From contig NZ_CANNBM010000004.1 in the NCBI RefSeq assembly GCF_947502895.1, forward strand, positions 62,001-126,000: a stretch of DNA of 64,000 nucleotides, written 5' to 3'. Under the pieces are notes generated by a model. It did no database searches and was not told the DNA's origin. It was given only the letters and a program-made list of their open reading frames with translations. The translations under genes were made by a program, and so were the position numbers. This stretch comes from an uncultured Sulfitobacter sp. (lineage in GTDB: Bacteria > Pseudomonadota > Alphaproteobacteria > Rhodobacterales > Rhodobacteraceae). Of this stretch, positions 32,847 through 40,310 are shown piece by piece (position 1 is the stretch's first letter; each line of letters begins with the position of its first letter).

Positions 32847-32858
32847 AATCAAACGCTG
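32835..32858 (+). terminator. Hairpin over the hflX stop codon
   Basis: The 9-base stem CAGCGTTTG / CAAACGCTG (32835-32843 and 32850-32858) has a 6-base loop that contains the hflX TAA. No U-run follows, so it may protect the 3' end or aid Rho-dependent termination rather than terminate alone. Confidence 0.5.
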
Positions 32859-32926
32859 TCAGGCCTAGACGTAGCTGCTTTGCGCCCCATCTGAAGGGGG
32901 TAACAGCCACAAGGGGCCGCCTTATC

Positions 32927-33331
32927 ATGTCTTACCTCATCGCGTATGTCGCCACCTTTGCAGTGTTCCTGATCGCGGATTTCATTGGTCTGAGTTATTT
33001 AATCAAACCCATATTCCAACGCACTATTGGTCATCTGATGCTTGAGAATTTTCGCGTGTTACCTGCGTTCTTATTCTATGCATTTTTGGTTCTGGTAATC
33101 ATGTGGTTTGTTTCATGGCCTGCATTGAATGAAGGGCATTCCCTGATTTGGGTCTTTGGCTCTGCTGCGTTGCTGGGGGCAGCGGCTTATGGAACGTATG
33201 AATTTACAAATTATGCCTTGCTACGGGATTGGACATTGCAATTGGTTGTTGTCGATCTGACGTGGGGCACGCTTCTTACTGGCACATCGGCTATGGCCGG
33301 TGTTGCAATTACGCGGGCTGTCGTTGGCTAG
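32927..33331 (+). CDS. DUF2177 membrane protein
   Basis: A 134-aa protein with four predicted membrane helices, a conserved family with the motifs FLIADFIGLSYL near the start and GAAAYGTYEFTNYALL, and ending GVAITRAV. Function is unknown. AAGGGG precedes the ATG. It sits alone between hflX and a convergent pseudouridine synthase gene, 54 bases from the latter. Confidence 0.8.
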   Translation: MSYLIAYVATFAVFLIADFIGLSYLIKPIFQRTIGHLMLENFRVLPAFLFYAFLVLVIMWFVSWPALNEGHSLIWVFGSAALLGAAAYGTYEFTNYALLRDWTLQLVVVDLTWGTLLTGTSAMAGVAITRAVVG

Positions 33332-33384
33332 GCGCACGCCCAGTGGCGCGGTTTTGAATGATCCAACGCCAAGAAAGAAGCATA

Positions 33385-33951
33385 TTACGCGCCCGTTGAC
33401 GCGGCATATCGCCAAGCGCCCGGACGAAGCTGGTTCAGATTCCAATCGCCGATCTGCACGCGGATCAGACGCAGCGTTGGGAGGCCTACATGGGCAGTCA
33501 TACGACGGATTTGTCGGTTCCGTCCCTCTGATATCGTCAATTGTAGCCATGCATCTGGAACAGATTTGCGAAACCGAACCGGCGGATCACGCGGCCACAG
33601 ATCATCAGGGGGGGAAGTAATTTGTGCCATTGCAGGGCGTGTCGTTCCGTCTTTGAGGGGGACGCCGTTGCGCAATGCTGTGAGGGCGGTGTCATCCGGT
33701 TCGCCTTCGACCTGCACCAGATATGTCTTTTTCAATTTGTATTTCGGGTTTGAAATACGTGCTTGCAGGGGGCCGTGATCGGTCAGCACCATCAACCCTT
33801 CGCTGTCACGGTCAAGGCGGCCTGCAGGATAAAAGCCGGGCGCGTCGATAAAGCCGGACAATGTGGGTCTGGTCGAGCCTTCTGTGCCCTTATCGGTGAA
33901 TTGCGACAAAACCCCGAAAGGTTTGTTAAAGAGGATGACCTTGTTGCTCAT
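33385..33951 (-). CDS. RsuA/RluE-type pseudouridine synthase
   Basis: Isomerises uridine in ribosomal RNA. The 188-aa protein starts MSNKVILFNKPFGVLSQF, has the catalytic Asp in GRLDRDSEGLMVLTDHG, and closes with LTISEGRNRQIRRM, which is diagnostic of the RsuA/RluB/E/F subfamily. It lacks an S4 domain, as RluE does, so 23S rRNA position 2457 (E. coli numbering) is the likely target. Its ATG at 33951 overlaps the stop of the acylase gene by 4 bases; longer upstream frames are not used. Confidence 0.88.
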   Translation of the reverse strand: MSNKVILFNKPFGVLSQFTDKGTEGSTRPTLSGFIDAPGFYPAGRLDRDSEGLMVLTDHGPLQARISNPKYKLKKTYLVQVEGEPDDTALTALRNGVPLKDGTTRPAMAQITSPPDDLWPRDPPVRFRKSVPDAWLQLTISEGRNRQIRRMTAHVGLPTLRLIRVQIGDWNLNQLRPGAWRYAASTGA

Positions 33952-36416
33952 GGGGTTTGCGGAACAAGCCGCGTCTCGCCGACAGCTGCGGCGCGGGCAA
34001 GGTCTTGGTCCAGAGACATGGGGATGTATTCGCCACGCCGCCACAGTTGCGCCAGATCGTCGTAGTGGCGCGACAGGAAATGCCCTGATTGACCTGTGGA
34101 CGATACAAAGACAGAGCTGTCGGGGTCTGCAAAGTCATAGACACCGCGGTATCCTGCGCCGTGTACGTTGTGGAAGGGGTTCGGATCTGTGCCTTTTGTG
34201 CGCCCGCGCATCAGGGTGTGGTCACCGCCTGACGTGCTTTGACGGATGTTCACAAAGTAGCGCAGCACAGGAACGGTTCCCAAAACAGGGTGATCGTGTG
34301 TCGCCTGATGAGCATCACCCCAGCGCAGGGATTCGAGAGCGGTGCCATATTTCTGGGAAATGGTCAGCAGAGCATCATCGAGTGCGAGCCGCGCCATATC
34401 CGCGCAAGTTTCGGTTGGCGCGGACTGGAACACGTCGCACCACGCGGACGCGCCGTTCACATCACGAAAGACGCGCTCGATAAACAATGGCTCGACATGG
34501 TCGAATTCCGGCGCAAGGGGGCCAAGTTCGTCCCTGATCAGACGGTCTTGGAGTGCGCGCAGCCAAGTGGCGTAAATCAGCGGCTCGGGAAGGTGTTCGT
34601 TCATCTCGCCCGACCAGCCCGCCAGAAGTGCCAGCGCGTTTTGGCGCAGTGCCTCGGGTGTACCAGCGGGGGCGGCTTCGCCAGTGAACCAAAGCTCTGC
34701 ACCGATGAGGGGCAGCAGGGAACGGGCCGTAAAGCTGACAGTATCAAGCTGTGCTTCGATAAAGCTGTCGCGGGTGTGGACCTGACGGCCCTGCATCAGG
34801 CGCTGCCAGCGTTGGATGCGTTGCGTATCGCCCCAGAGATACGAGACGTGGTTGGGAAACGGGCGGTCAACCATCTTGTTGTTGGTATTGCCAAGGATGC
34901 CACCTGCCGGTGCAACAAAGCCCGGATTGGCGGTGAAAGGCAGGGTTCCCTGCCAGCGATTGGCCGCAATCCAGCCCGGGCTGGGCAGGCGGCCTTGGCT
35001 TTGGTGGGCGGGGTCGCGTTTTGGCGCTGCGCCGATCGTTTTCATGGCGATGTTTTCGCGGTCCACCAGCGTCAGGTTTTGGGACGGTGCGATAAACCGC
35101 TCTGCCGCCGCAATACCTTCACCCACCGTTTTGGCACGCATAAGCTCCATCGCCGCTTGCAGGGTTGTATCGCGCTGGCTGAGAACGGTCCAGTTGACCG
35201 AGGCCACATGGCCGGGCGGGGTAATGCTGGCGAGGTTGTAATGGCTGCCTGGCAAAACGGGGCCGTTGTCGGTCCAGCGCAGTGTCAGAGTGACGGGATC
35301 TTGGTCTTTGACCGTAATGATCGACGCGCGGGTGCGAAACTTTTTGAACCCGTCTGGTGTGCGGTATTCCTCACGGTTGGCTGGATTCAGCTCTTCTATA
35401 TAGACGTCTTGATCGTCGAGATAAGAGGAGGTGAGCCCCCAGCCGAGATCGGCAGAGCGTCCTGTCAGGATGACAGGAAGGCCGGGAATGGAGGCACCGA
35501 TAACACCACCTGTTTGCAGCTCTAGCCGTGCCAGATACCAGATCGCCGGTGCGGTAAATCCGAGGTGTGGATCATTGGCCAGCAATGTGCCGCCCGATGC
35601 CGAACGGGAAGGTGCGGCTGCCCAAGCGTTGGATGCTCCGGCTAGGGCTGTCCGCTTGAACGGGGACAAAGGGTGCGATGTATAAGGTTCGGTCTGGGCA
35701 AAGCGGGGTGCTGTGGGAAAGAGCGATGCAAATTTGGGCAAGGCTGCGACACCGCTGCCGGGCGCGTCGGGCAGTATATCTTGCAGCCGTGCAGCATCGG
35801 GCAGAGCAAGAGAGACGCGCGCGCGAATGACTTCGGCGTCCAGATGGCCTGATAGCTGCAGGCCCATTAACTTTACGATTGCGATGCTATCGGCAGGCCG
35901 CCAAGGGGCCATAGGCGCGTTAAAGAGAAACATCTCGGGCGCGCCACGCCCTAATGCTTCGGTGTTGATCTGGTCAAGCCGCGCATTGACGCCCGCTGCA
36001 TAGGCACGCAGAGCGGCTTGGGTTGTCGGGTCCAGTGCTTCCATCGAGGCGACGGAGAGGGCGTAGATATCAAAGCGCCGCAGCAGCTTGTCTATGTCCA
36101 GAGTCGTTGTGCCAAACACCTCAGACAACCGCCCTTGCGCCGTGCGGCGCATGGTTGTCATTTGCCACAAACGGTCTTGGGCATGGGCAAAACCGAGGCC
36201 AAAGAAGACATCAACATCCTCCTCACCGAAGATATGCGGGACATTGGCGTTGTCGCGCACAATCTCCACCGGTCGCTGTAGGTTGGGTACAATGACCTCG
36301 GCGTTGTAATCAGGTAAGGACCGCGAGGCCAACCAATAGACCATGCTAACGGCAAGCACACTCAGCACAAGCAGGCCAGCAGCCAGTCGTATGAGCCAGC
36401 GAAACACCAATGCCAT
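33948..36416 (-). CDS. Penicillin acylase-family Ntn hydrolase
   Basis: An 822-aa exported amidase precursor. The N-terminal helix (residues 7-25) is a signal or anchor. The self-cleaving junction precedes the nucleophile Ser262 in AGASNAWA, and LLANDPHLGF follows, as in all penicillin acylases. Processing should give alpha and beta chains with a spacer. Such enzymes hydrolyse beta-lactam side chains or N-acyl homoserine lactones, so a quorum-quenching or scavenging role is possible but unproven. The start at 36416 follows GAGAGGG. It overlaps the pseudouridine synthase gene by 4 bases. Confidence 0.9.
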   Translation of the reverse strand: MALVFRWLIRLAAGLLVLSVLAVSMVYWLASRSLPDYNAEVIVPNLQRPVEIVRDNANVPHIFGEEDVDVFFGLGFAHAQDRLWQMTTMRRTAQGRLSEVFGTTTLDIDKLLRRFDIYALSVASMEALDPTTQAALRAYAAGVNARLDQINTEALGRGAPEMFLFNAPMAPWRPADSIAIVKLMGLQLSGHLDAEVIRARVSLALPDAARLQDILPDAPGSGVAALPKFASLFPTAPRFAQTEPYTSHPLSPFKRTALAGASNAWAAAPSRSASGGTLLANDPHLGFTAPAIWYLARLELQTGGVIGASIPGLPVILTGRSADLGWGLTSSYLDDQDVYIEELNPANREEYRTPDGFKKFRTRASIITVKDQDPVTLTLRWTDNGPVLPGSHYNLASITPPGHVASVNWTVLSQRDTTLQAAMELMRAKTVGEGIAAAERFIAPSQNLTLVDRENIAMKTIGAAPKRDPAHQSQGRLPSPGWIAANRWQGTLPFTANPGFVAPAGGILGNTNNKMVDRPFPNHVSYLWGDTQRIQRWQRLMQGRQVHTRDSFIEAQLDTVSFTARSLLPLIGAELWFTGEAAPAGTPEALRQNALALLAGWSGEMNEHLPEPLIYATWLRALQDRLIRDELGPLAPEFDHVEPLFIERVFRDVNGASAWCDVFQSAPTETCADMARLALDDALLTISQKYGTALESLRWGDAHQATHDHPVLGTVPVLRYFVNIRQSTSGGDHTLMRGRTKGTDPNPFHNVHGAGYRGVYDFADPDSSVFVSSTGQSGHFLSRHYDDLAQLWRRGEYIPMSLDQDLARAAAVGETRLVPQTP

Positions 36417-36519
36417 ATCAGATCCCTCTCTGAGAACGCCCAAGCCCGCGTTTGACCCTGCGGGCCACGGTGTTAGGTATGGCGCAGCAATAGCGCAACA
36501 TCAAAGCAAGGAAAAGCAC

Positions 36520-37392
36520 ATGGCGAAGCTGGCGTTTTTAGGTCTGGGCGTAATGGGTGGCCCAATGGCAGGGCATCTGCAAAAAGCGGGCCACAGCGTG
36601 ACGGTATACAACCGCACAACAGCCAAAGCGGAAAGCTGGGTCAGTACCTATGATGGTGCTTATGCGACCACGCCGCGCGAGGCGGCGCAGGGTGCTGACT
36701 TTGTGATTGCGTGCGTTGGTAATGATGATGATCTGCGCTCGGTCACCTTAGGTGACGATGGTGCCTTTGCCGGCATGTCCACGGATACAGTCTTTGTGGA
36801 TCACACAACCGTATCTGCTGCGGTGACGCGAGAGCTTTATGCAGCCGCGCAGGCGGCGCAGATCAGCTTCGTTGATGCGCCTATTTCGGGCGGTCAGGCA
36901 GGGGCCGAAAACGGGCAGCTGTCGATCATGTGTGGCGGCGATCAAAGCGCGTTTGACCGTGCGTTGCCCGTGATGGAAGTGTATTCGAAAATTTGCCGCC
37001 GTATCGGCGATAGCGGCGCAGGCCAGATGACCAAAATGTGCAACCAGATCGCGATTGCAGGTGTGGTACAAGGATTATCGGAGGCACTGCATTTTGCCGA
37101 GAAGGCGGGCCTCGACGGGCGCGCAGTGGTCGAGGTCATTTCACAAGGTGCCGCTGGCAGCTGGCAGATGTCCAACCGCTATGAGACGATGCTGGATGAT
37201 GAATTCGAGCATGGTTTTGCTGTAGACTGGATGCGCAAAGATCTCGGGATATGTCTGGACACCGCTGACGAGACAGGCGCGAGCTTGCCCCTCACCGCGT
37301 TGGTCGACCAATTTTACAAGGACGTGCAAAAGTTGGGCGGCGGGCGCTGGGATACCTCCAGCCTGATCCAGAGATTGCGCAAGATGGGCTAG
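36520..37392 (+). CDS. Beta-hydroxyacid dehydrogenase (3-hydroxyisobutyrate dehydrogenase-like)
   Basis: A 290-aa NAD(P)-dependent oxidoreductase. The N-terminal Rossmann motif FLGLGVMGGPMAGHL, the substrate-binding segment FVDAPISGGQAGAENGQLS and the catalytic Lys in GQMTKMCNQ are complete. The family covers 3-hydroxyisobutyrate, tartronate semialdehyde and glyoxylate/succinic semialdehyde reductases, and the exact substrate is open. The start at 36520 is well placed at MAKLAFLG. A possible TTGACC -35 element lies at 36452-36457 in the divergent region with the acylase gene. A strong terminator follows. Confidence 0.88.
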   Translation: MAKLAFLGLGVMGGPMAGHLQKAGHSVTVYNRTTAKAESWVSTYDGAYATTPREAAQGADFVIACVGNDDDLRSVTLGDDGAFAGMSTDTVFVDHTTVSAAVTRELYAAAQAAQISFVDAPISGGQAGAENGQLSIMCGGDQSAFDRALPVMEVYSKICRRIGDSGAGQMTKMCNQIAIAGVVQGLSEALHFAEKAGLDGRAVVEVISQGAAGSWQMSNRYETMLDDEFEHGFAVDWMRKDLGICLDTADETGASLPLTALVDQFYKDVQKLGGGRWDTSSLIQRLRKMG

Positions 37393-37404
37393 TAAAAGCA
37401 GTAT

Positions 37405-37436
37405 CTTAAGGCGCTACGCTTCGGTAGCGCCTTAAG
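37405..37436. terminator. Bidirectional hairpin terminator
   Basis: A 13-base perfect stem, CTTAAGGCGCTAC / GTAGCGCCTTAAG, with a 6-base GCTTCG loop lies between convergent genes. The A/T-rich outer stem resembles bidirectional terminators. Confidence 0.8.
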
Positions 37437-37440
37437 TGTA

Positions 37441-38007
37441 TCAGGGAATGATGCGGGTGTATTTGCTGCCTTCAAGCGTCGCACCTATGCGCAAACCTGC
37501 ACGGCCAAACACGACAGCCAGCACAGGCGACAGAACGGTGGTTGTATCCGCGTTCACACTGTCACCGCGATCCGAGATCACATATTCAATGTTGGCACCC
37601 GCTGCCCAGCCGGGCGAGCGGCGGAAATTGCTTAGCGCATCATTGGTCATGAAGAACAAAACGTGGGCATATTGCTGTGCCCCGATCTGCAAACCGCCCG
37701 ATGCTTTGGTGACCGAGTAGTAGTCGACCGAAATGTCGTTTACCCGCAGCGCACCGCGTCCGTATGCGCCGCCCAGCCCGAGACCTGCCTCGGTGACCAG
37801 TGGCATCACCAGCATTCCGTTGGATTTCTCGGCCAGTGTGCGGGTATTGGGAAAGGTGCGGTACATCTCCGATAGGGTGGCGTTCACGCGCGCGTCGATG
37901 CGCCCCGAACCGGTGGAGCCTACACCATTGCCGCACGCCGCCAGCACGGATGTGCCAGCCACCGCGCCAAGGCCAAATGCACGGCGCGTAATATTAGATT
38001 GGGTCAT
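37441..38007 (-). CDS. YSC84/SYLF-domain lipoprotein
   Basis: A 188-aa protein of the YSC84 (SYLF) lipid-binding family, with core motifs AEKSNGMLVMPLVTEAGLGLGGAYGRG and DYYSVTKASGGLQIGAQ. The N-terminus has a twin-arginine pattern (ITRRAFGLG) followed by the lipobox LAAC, so it is predicted to be exported by Tat and lipidated. The eukaryotic relatives bind phosphoinositides; the bacterial role is unknown. It is flanked by a strong terminator. Confidence 0.85.
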   Translation of the reverse strand: MTQSNITRRAFGLGAVAGTSVLAACGNGVGSTGSGRIDARVNATLSEMYRTFPNTRTLAEKSNGMLVMPLVTEAGLGLGGAYGRGALRVNDISVDYYSVTKASGGLQIGAQQYAHVLFFMTNDALSNFRRSPGWAAGANIEYVISDRGDSVNADTTTVLSPVLAVVFGRAGLRIGATLEGSKYTRIIP

Positions 38008-38145
38008 GTGATTTGCCTGTCATCGTTACACTGCTCAAAAATTGCCGGTATAGTCCGACTTGTCCCCACCTATAGGCGGTTTTTTGCAGGTTGTCATGGT
38101 GTTTGAGCACGGTGGCGAAAAGACGCTGTTACCGCCATTTCTCGG

Positions 38146-38619
38146 CTAGGGGGCGAGCTGCGTGCGCATTGCCTGATAGATCACTGCTGTGGCTACATTG
38201 GCAAGGTTGAGGGAACGCACTTTCGGGTTCAGCATCGGCAAGTGAAACATGCGGTCTTCGACACCGTTCAGAATGGACTGTGGCAGGCCGGCAGATTCGC
38301 ATCCGAATACCAGATAGGCATCGTTTTGGAACACTGGCTCATAGATGCTTTGCGCTGCGTGTTCCTCAAAGAAGTAAAGGTGATCGCGCGCAGGCTGGCG
38401 TGCCGCAATAAAGTCTGCCCAGCTGTCGTATTCCGTCAGCGTGACATATTGCCAATAATCCGTACCAGCACGGCGCACGGATTTCTCATCCAGTGAGAAT
38501 CCGTAAGGCTTGATCAGGATCAGCTCCATGTTAAGGGCCACGCATGTGCGCCCGATCGCACCAGTGTTGAATGGAATTTCGGGGGTGACAAGCACCGCTT
38601 TCATGCACGGGTCAGCCAT
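38146..38619 (-). CDS. trmL: tRNA (cytidine/uridine-2'-O)-methyltransferase TrmL
   Basis: SPOUT-class methyltransferase for the wobble base 34 of tRNA-Leu. About 157 aa with the knotted-fold motifs PEIPFNTGAIGRTC near the N-terminus, YLVFGCESAGLPQSIL and the SLNLANVATAVIYQA ending. The ATG at 38619 forms ATGGCTGA with the hemB stop; an ATG at 38604 (MKAVLVTPEIP) is an equally family-like alternative. It is co-directional with hemB, so it is probably co-transcribed. Confidence 0.92.
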   Translation of the reverse strand: MADPCMKAVLVTPEIPFNTGAIGRTCVALNMELILIKPYGFSLDEKSVRRAGTDYWQYVTLTEYDSWADFIAARQPARDHLYFFEEHAAQSIYEPVFQNDAYLVFGCESAGLPQSILNGVEDRMFHLPMLNPKVRSLNLANVATAVIYQAMRTQLAP

Positions 38620-39625
38620 GCGGGGTCTGTGCATTCAGCAAACGGGCGGCGGCAGGTGCGAAATATGTGAGGATACCGTCACAGCCTGCGCGTTTGAACG
38701 CCATGAGGCTTTCCATCATCGCGCGCTCTTCGTCGATCATGCCTGCTGCTGCTGCCGCTTTGATCATGCTGTATTCGCCAGACACCTGATAGGCAAAGGT
38801 CGGTGCGCCGTAGGCGTCTTTCACGCGGCGGCAGATATCGAGATAGGGCAGGCCGGGCTTGACCATGACCATGTCAGCACCTTCGGTCAGGTCGCGGGCA
38901 ACAAGACGCAATGCCTCGTCGCTGTTGGCGGGGTCCATCTGGTAGGTTTTCTTGTCACCCGTCAGCGCGCCGGATGCGCCCACGGCATCGCGAAAGGGGC
39001 CATAAAATGCACTGGCGTATTTGGCCGCATAGCTCAGGATCATGACATTGCGGTGGCCGTCTGTCTCAAGCCCCGCGCGGATCGCGCCAATGCGACCATC
39101 CATCATATCCGAAGGGCCGATGATGTCAGCGCCAGCGCGGGCTTGCTCTATTGACATCTTCACGAGCGCTTCAACGGTTTCATCATTGATAATCTCGCCG
39201 TCTACCACAAACCCGTCATGGCCGTTGATATTGTAGGTATCCAGCGCCACGTCCGTCATAATCACCAGATCGGGCAACACGGCCTTGATCGCACGGATTG
39301 CTCGGTTCACGTGGTTCTCGGGGTCCCATGCGCCTGCACAGTCCTCTGTGCGTTCTTCCAGACCTGTATAGGGAAAGAGGCACAAAGCTCCGATACCAAG
39401 GTCCCACGCCTCTTGCGCTGCCTCGACGATCTTGTCCACCGAGCGGCGCATCACGCCTGGCATAGAAGGGATTTCTTCAACAATACCTTCACCACCGCGC
39501 ACAAAAACCGGCCAGATGAAATCAGCCGGAGCGATGTAGTTTTCACGCACCAGACCGCGCACGCCCTCATTTTGGCGCACACGGCGCAGGCGGGTGGCGG
39601 GATAGGGGGCTTGAATGGGTTGCAT
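38612..39625 (-). CDS. hemB: Delta-aminolevulinic acid dehydratase (porphobilinogen synthase)
   Basis: Condenses two 5-aminolevulinate molecules in tetrapyrrole synthesis. The 337-aa protein begins MQPIQAPYPATRLRRVR and has the Schiff-base lysine in MVKPGLPYLD. The metal-binding segment reads DVALDTYNINGHDG: the three zinc cysteines of the E. coli type are replaced by Ala, Asp and Asp. It therefore belongs to the non-zinc class, as in Rhodobacter capsulatus. The start at 39625 follows GAGGA. The 3' end overlaps trmL. Confidence 0.95.
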   Translation of the reverse strand: MQPIQAPYPATRLRRVRQNEGVRGLVRENYIAPADFIWPVFVRGGEGIVEEIPSMPGVMRRSVDKIVEAAQEAWDLGIGALCLFPYTGLEERTEDCAGAWDPENHVNRAIRAIKAVLPDLVIMTDVALDTYNINGHDGFVVDGEIINDETVEALVKMSIEQARAGADIIGPSDMMDGRIGAIRAGLETDGHRNVMILSYAAKYASAFYGPFRDAVGASGALTGDKKTYQMDPANSDEALRLVARDLTEGADMVMVKPGLPYLDICRRVKDAYGAPTFAYQVSGEYSMIKAAAAAGMIDEERAMMESLMAFKRAGCDGILTYFAPAAARLLNAQTPHG

Positions 39626-39719
39626 GGTCTGGTCCTCAAATACTGTCACGCAAAGTTGACACGTATTTTTGCCACGCTCAAGAGGTCTCTAGGGGTAGGA
39701 ATCGCAGGCTTGCCCCGCT

Positions 39720-40277
39720 ATGACACGGGTGACGCGAATATCGAGTATTGATTTGGACTGGTACCAGACACTTTTTGAACTGATTGACATGCGCTCATTC
39801 TCGAACCTGTGGTTCTGGATTGTGCTTGCTGTCGTGTGGTCGACGACCAGCCATTATGGCCTCGGTGTTCCGTTTGACATGGTTCTGCGGGCCAAGCGCC
39901 ACGGCGGGCAAAGCGAGACAGACCTCGAAGACCTTGTGCGGATCAACACCAACCGGTTGCTGTTCATCGCGCAGATGTCAGGGCTGTGGATTGCGGGGTT
40001 CGGCTGCTTTTTCCTGACGATGCTGGCGCTGTTGGGATTTGTCTATGGCAATGAATTTGCGCAAGCACTTTTGTTGCTGGGCTTTCCGCTGTCGCTGGTG
40101 GGACTGCTGAGCTTGTCTACAGCACGGCTGATTCAGGAAGAAGATGCGCGTGGAGAGCAGTTGCGCCGCCGTTTGATGCGTCACAGGCTCTATAGCCAGA
40201 TTATCGGAATGATCGCGATTTTCGTGACGGCTCTCTGGGGCATGTTCCAAAACCTAAGTGTTGGCCCCTTTGGTTGA
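39720..40277 (+). CDS. Four-helix membrane protein conserved in Rhodobacteraceae
   Basis: A 185-aa integral membrane protein with helices near residues 30-44, 82-110, 114-132 and 160-175 and a basic cytoplasmic loop rich in Arg/Glu (EEDARGEQLRRRLMRHR). I recall homologues labelled 'component of SufBCD complex'; nothing here supports a Suf role and no suf genes are near. The first 11 residues may not be genuine, since a TTG at residue 12 would give MDWYQTLFELIDMRSF, which looks like the conserved start. It precedes mfd by 33 bases on the same strand. Confidence 0.7.
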   Translation: MTRVTRISSIDLDWYQTLFELIDMRSFSNLWFWIVLAVVWSTTSHYGLGVPFDMVLRAKRHGGQSETDLEDLVRINTNRLLFIAQMSGLWIAGFGCFFLTMLALLGFVYGNEFAQALLLLGFPLSLVGLLSLSTARLIQEEDARGEQLRRRLMRHRLYSQIIGMIAIFVTALWGMFQNLSVGPFG

Positions 40278-40310
40278 CACAAGCAGCGCTTGCGCCACAT
40301 CACACACCCT

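Noticed and set aside
34239..35525. Plus-strand open frame of 428 codons across the penicillin acylase gene
   Set aside because: Antisense to an intact Ntn hydrolase with all processing and catalytic motifs. The translation is low in structure and has no family signature.
38041..38090. Plus-strand terminator at the T-run near 38079
   Set aside because: The T-run follows only an imperfect CCACC/GGCGG pairing, and no plus-strand gene lies upstream that would need it.
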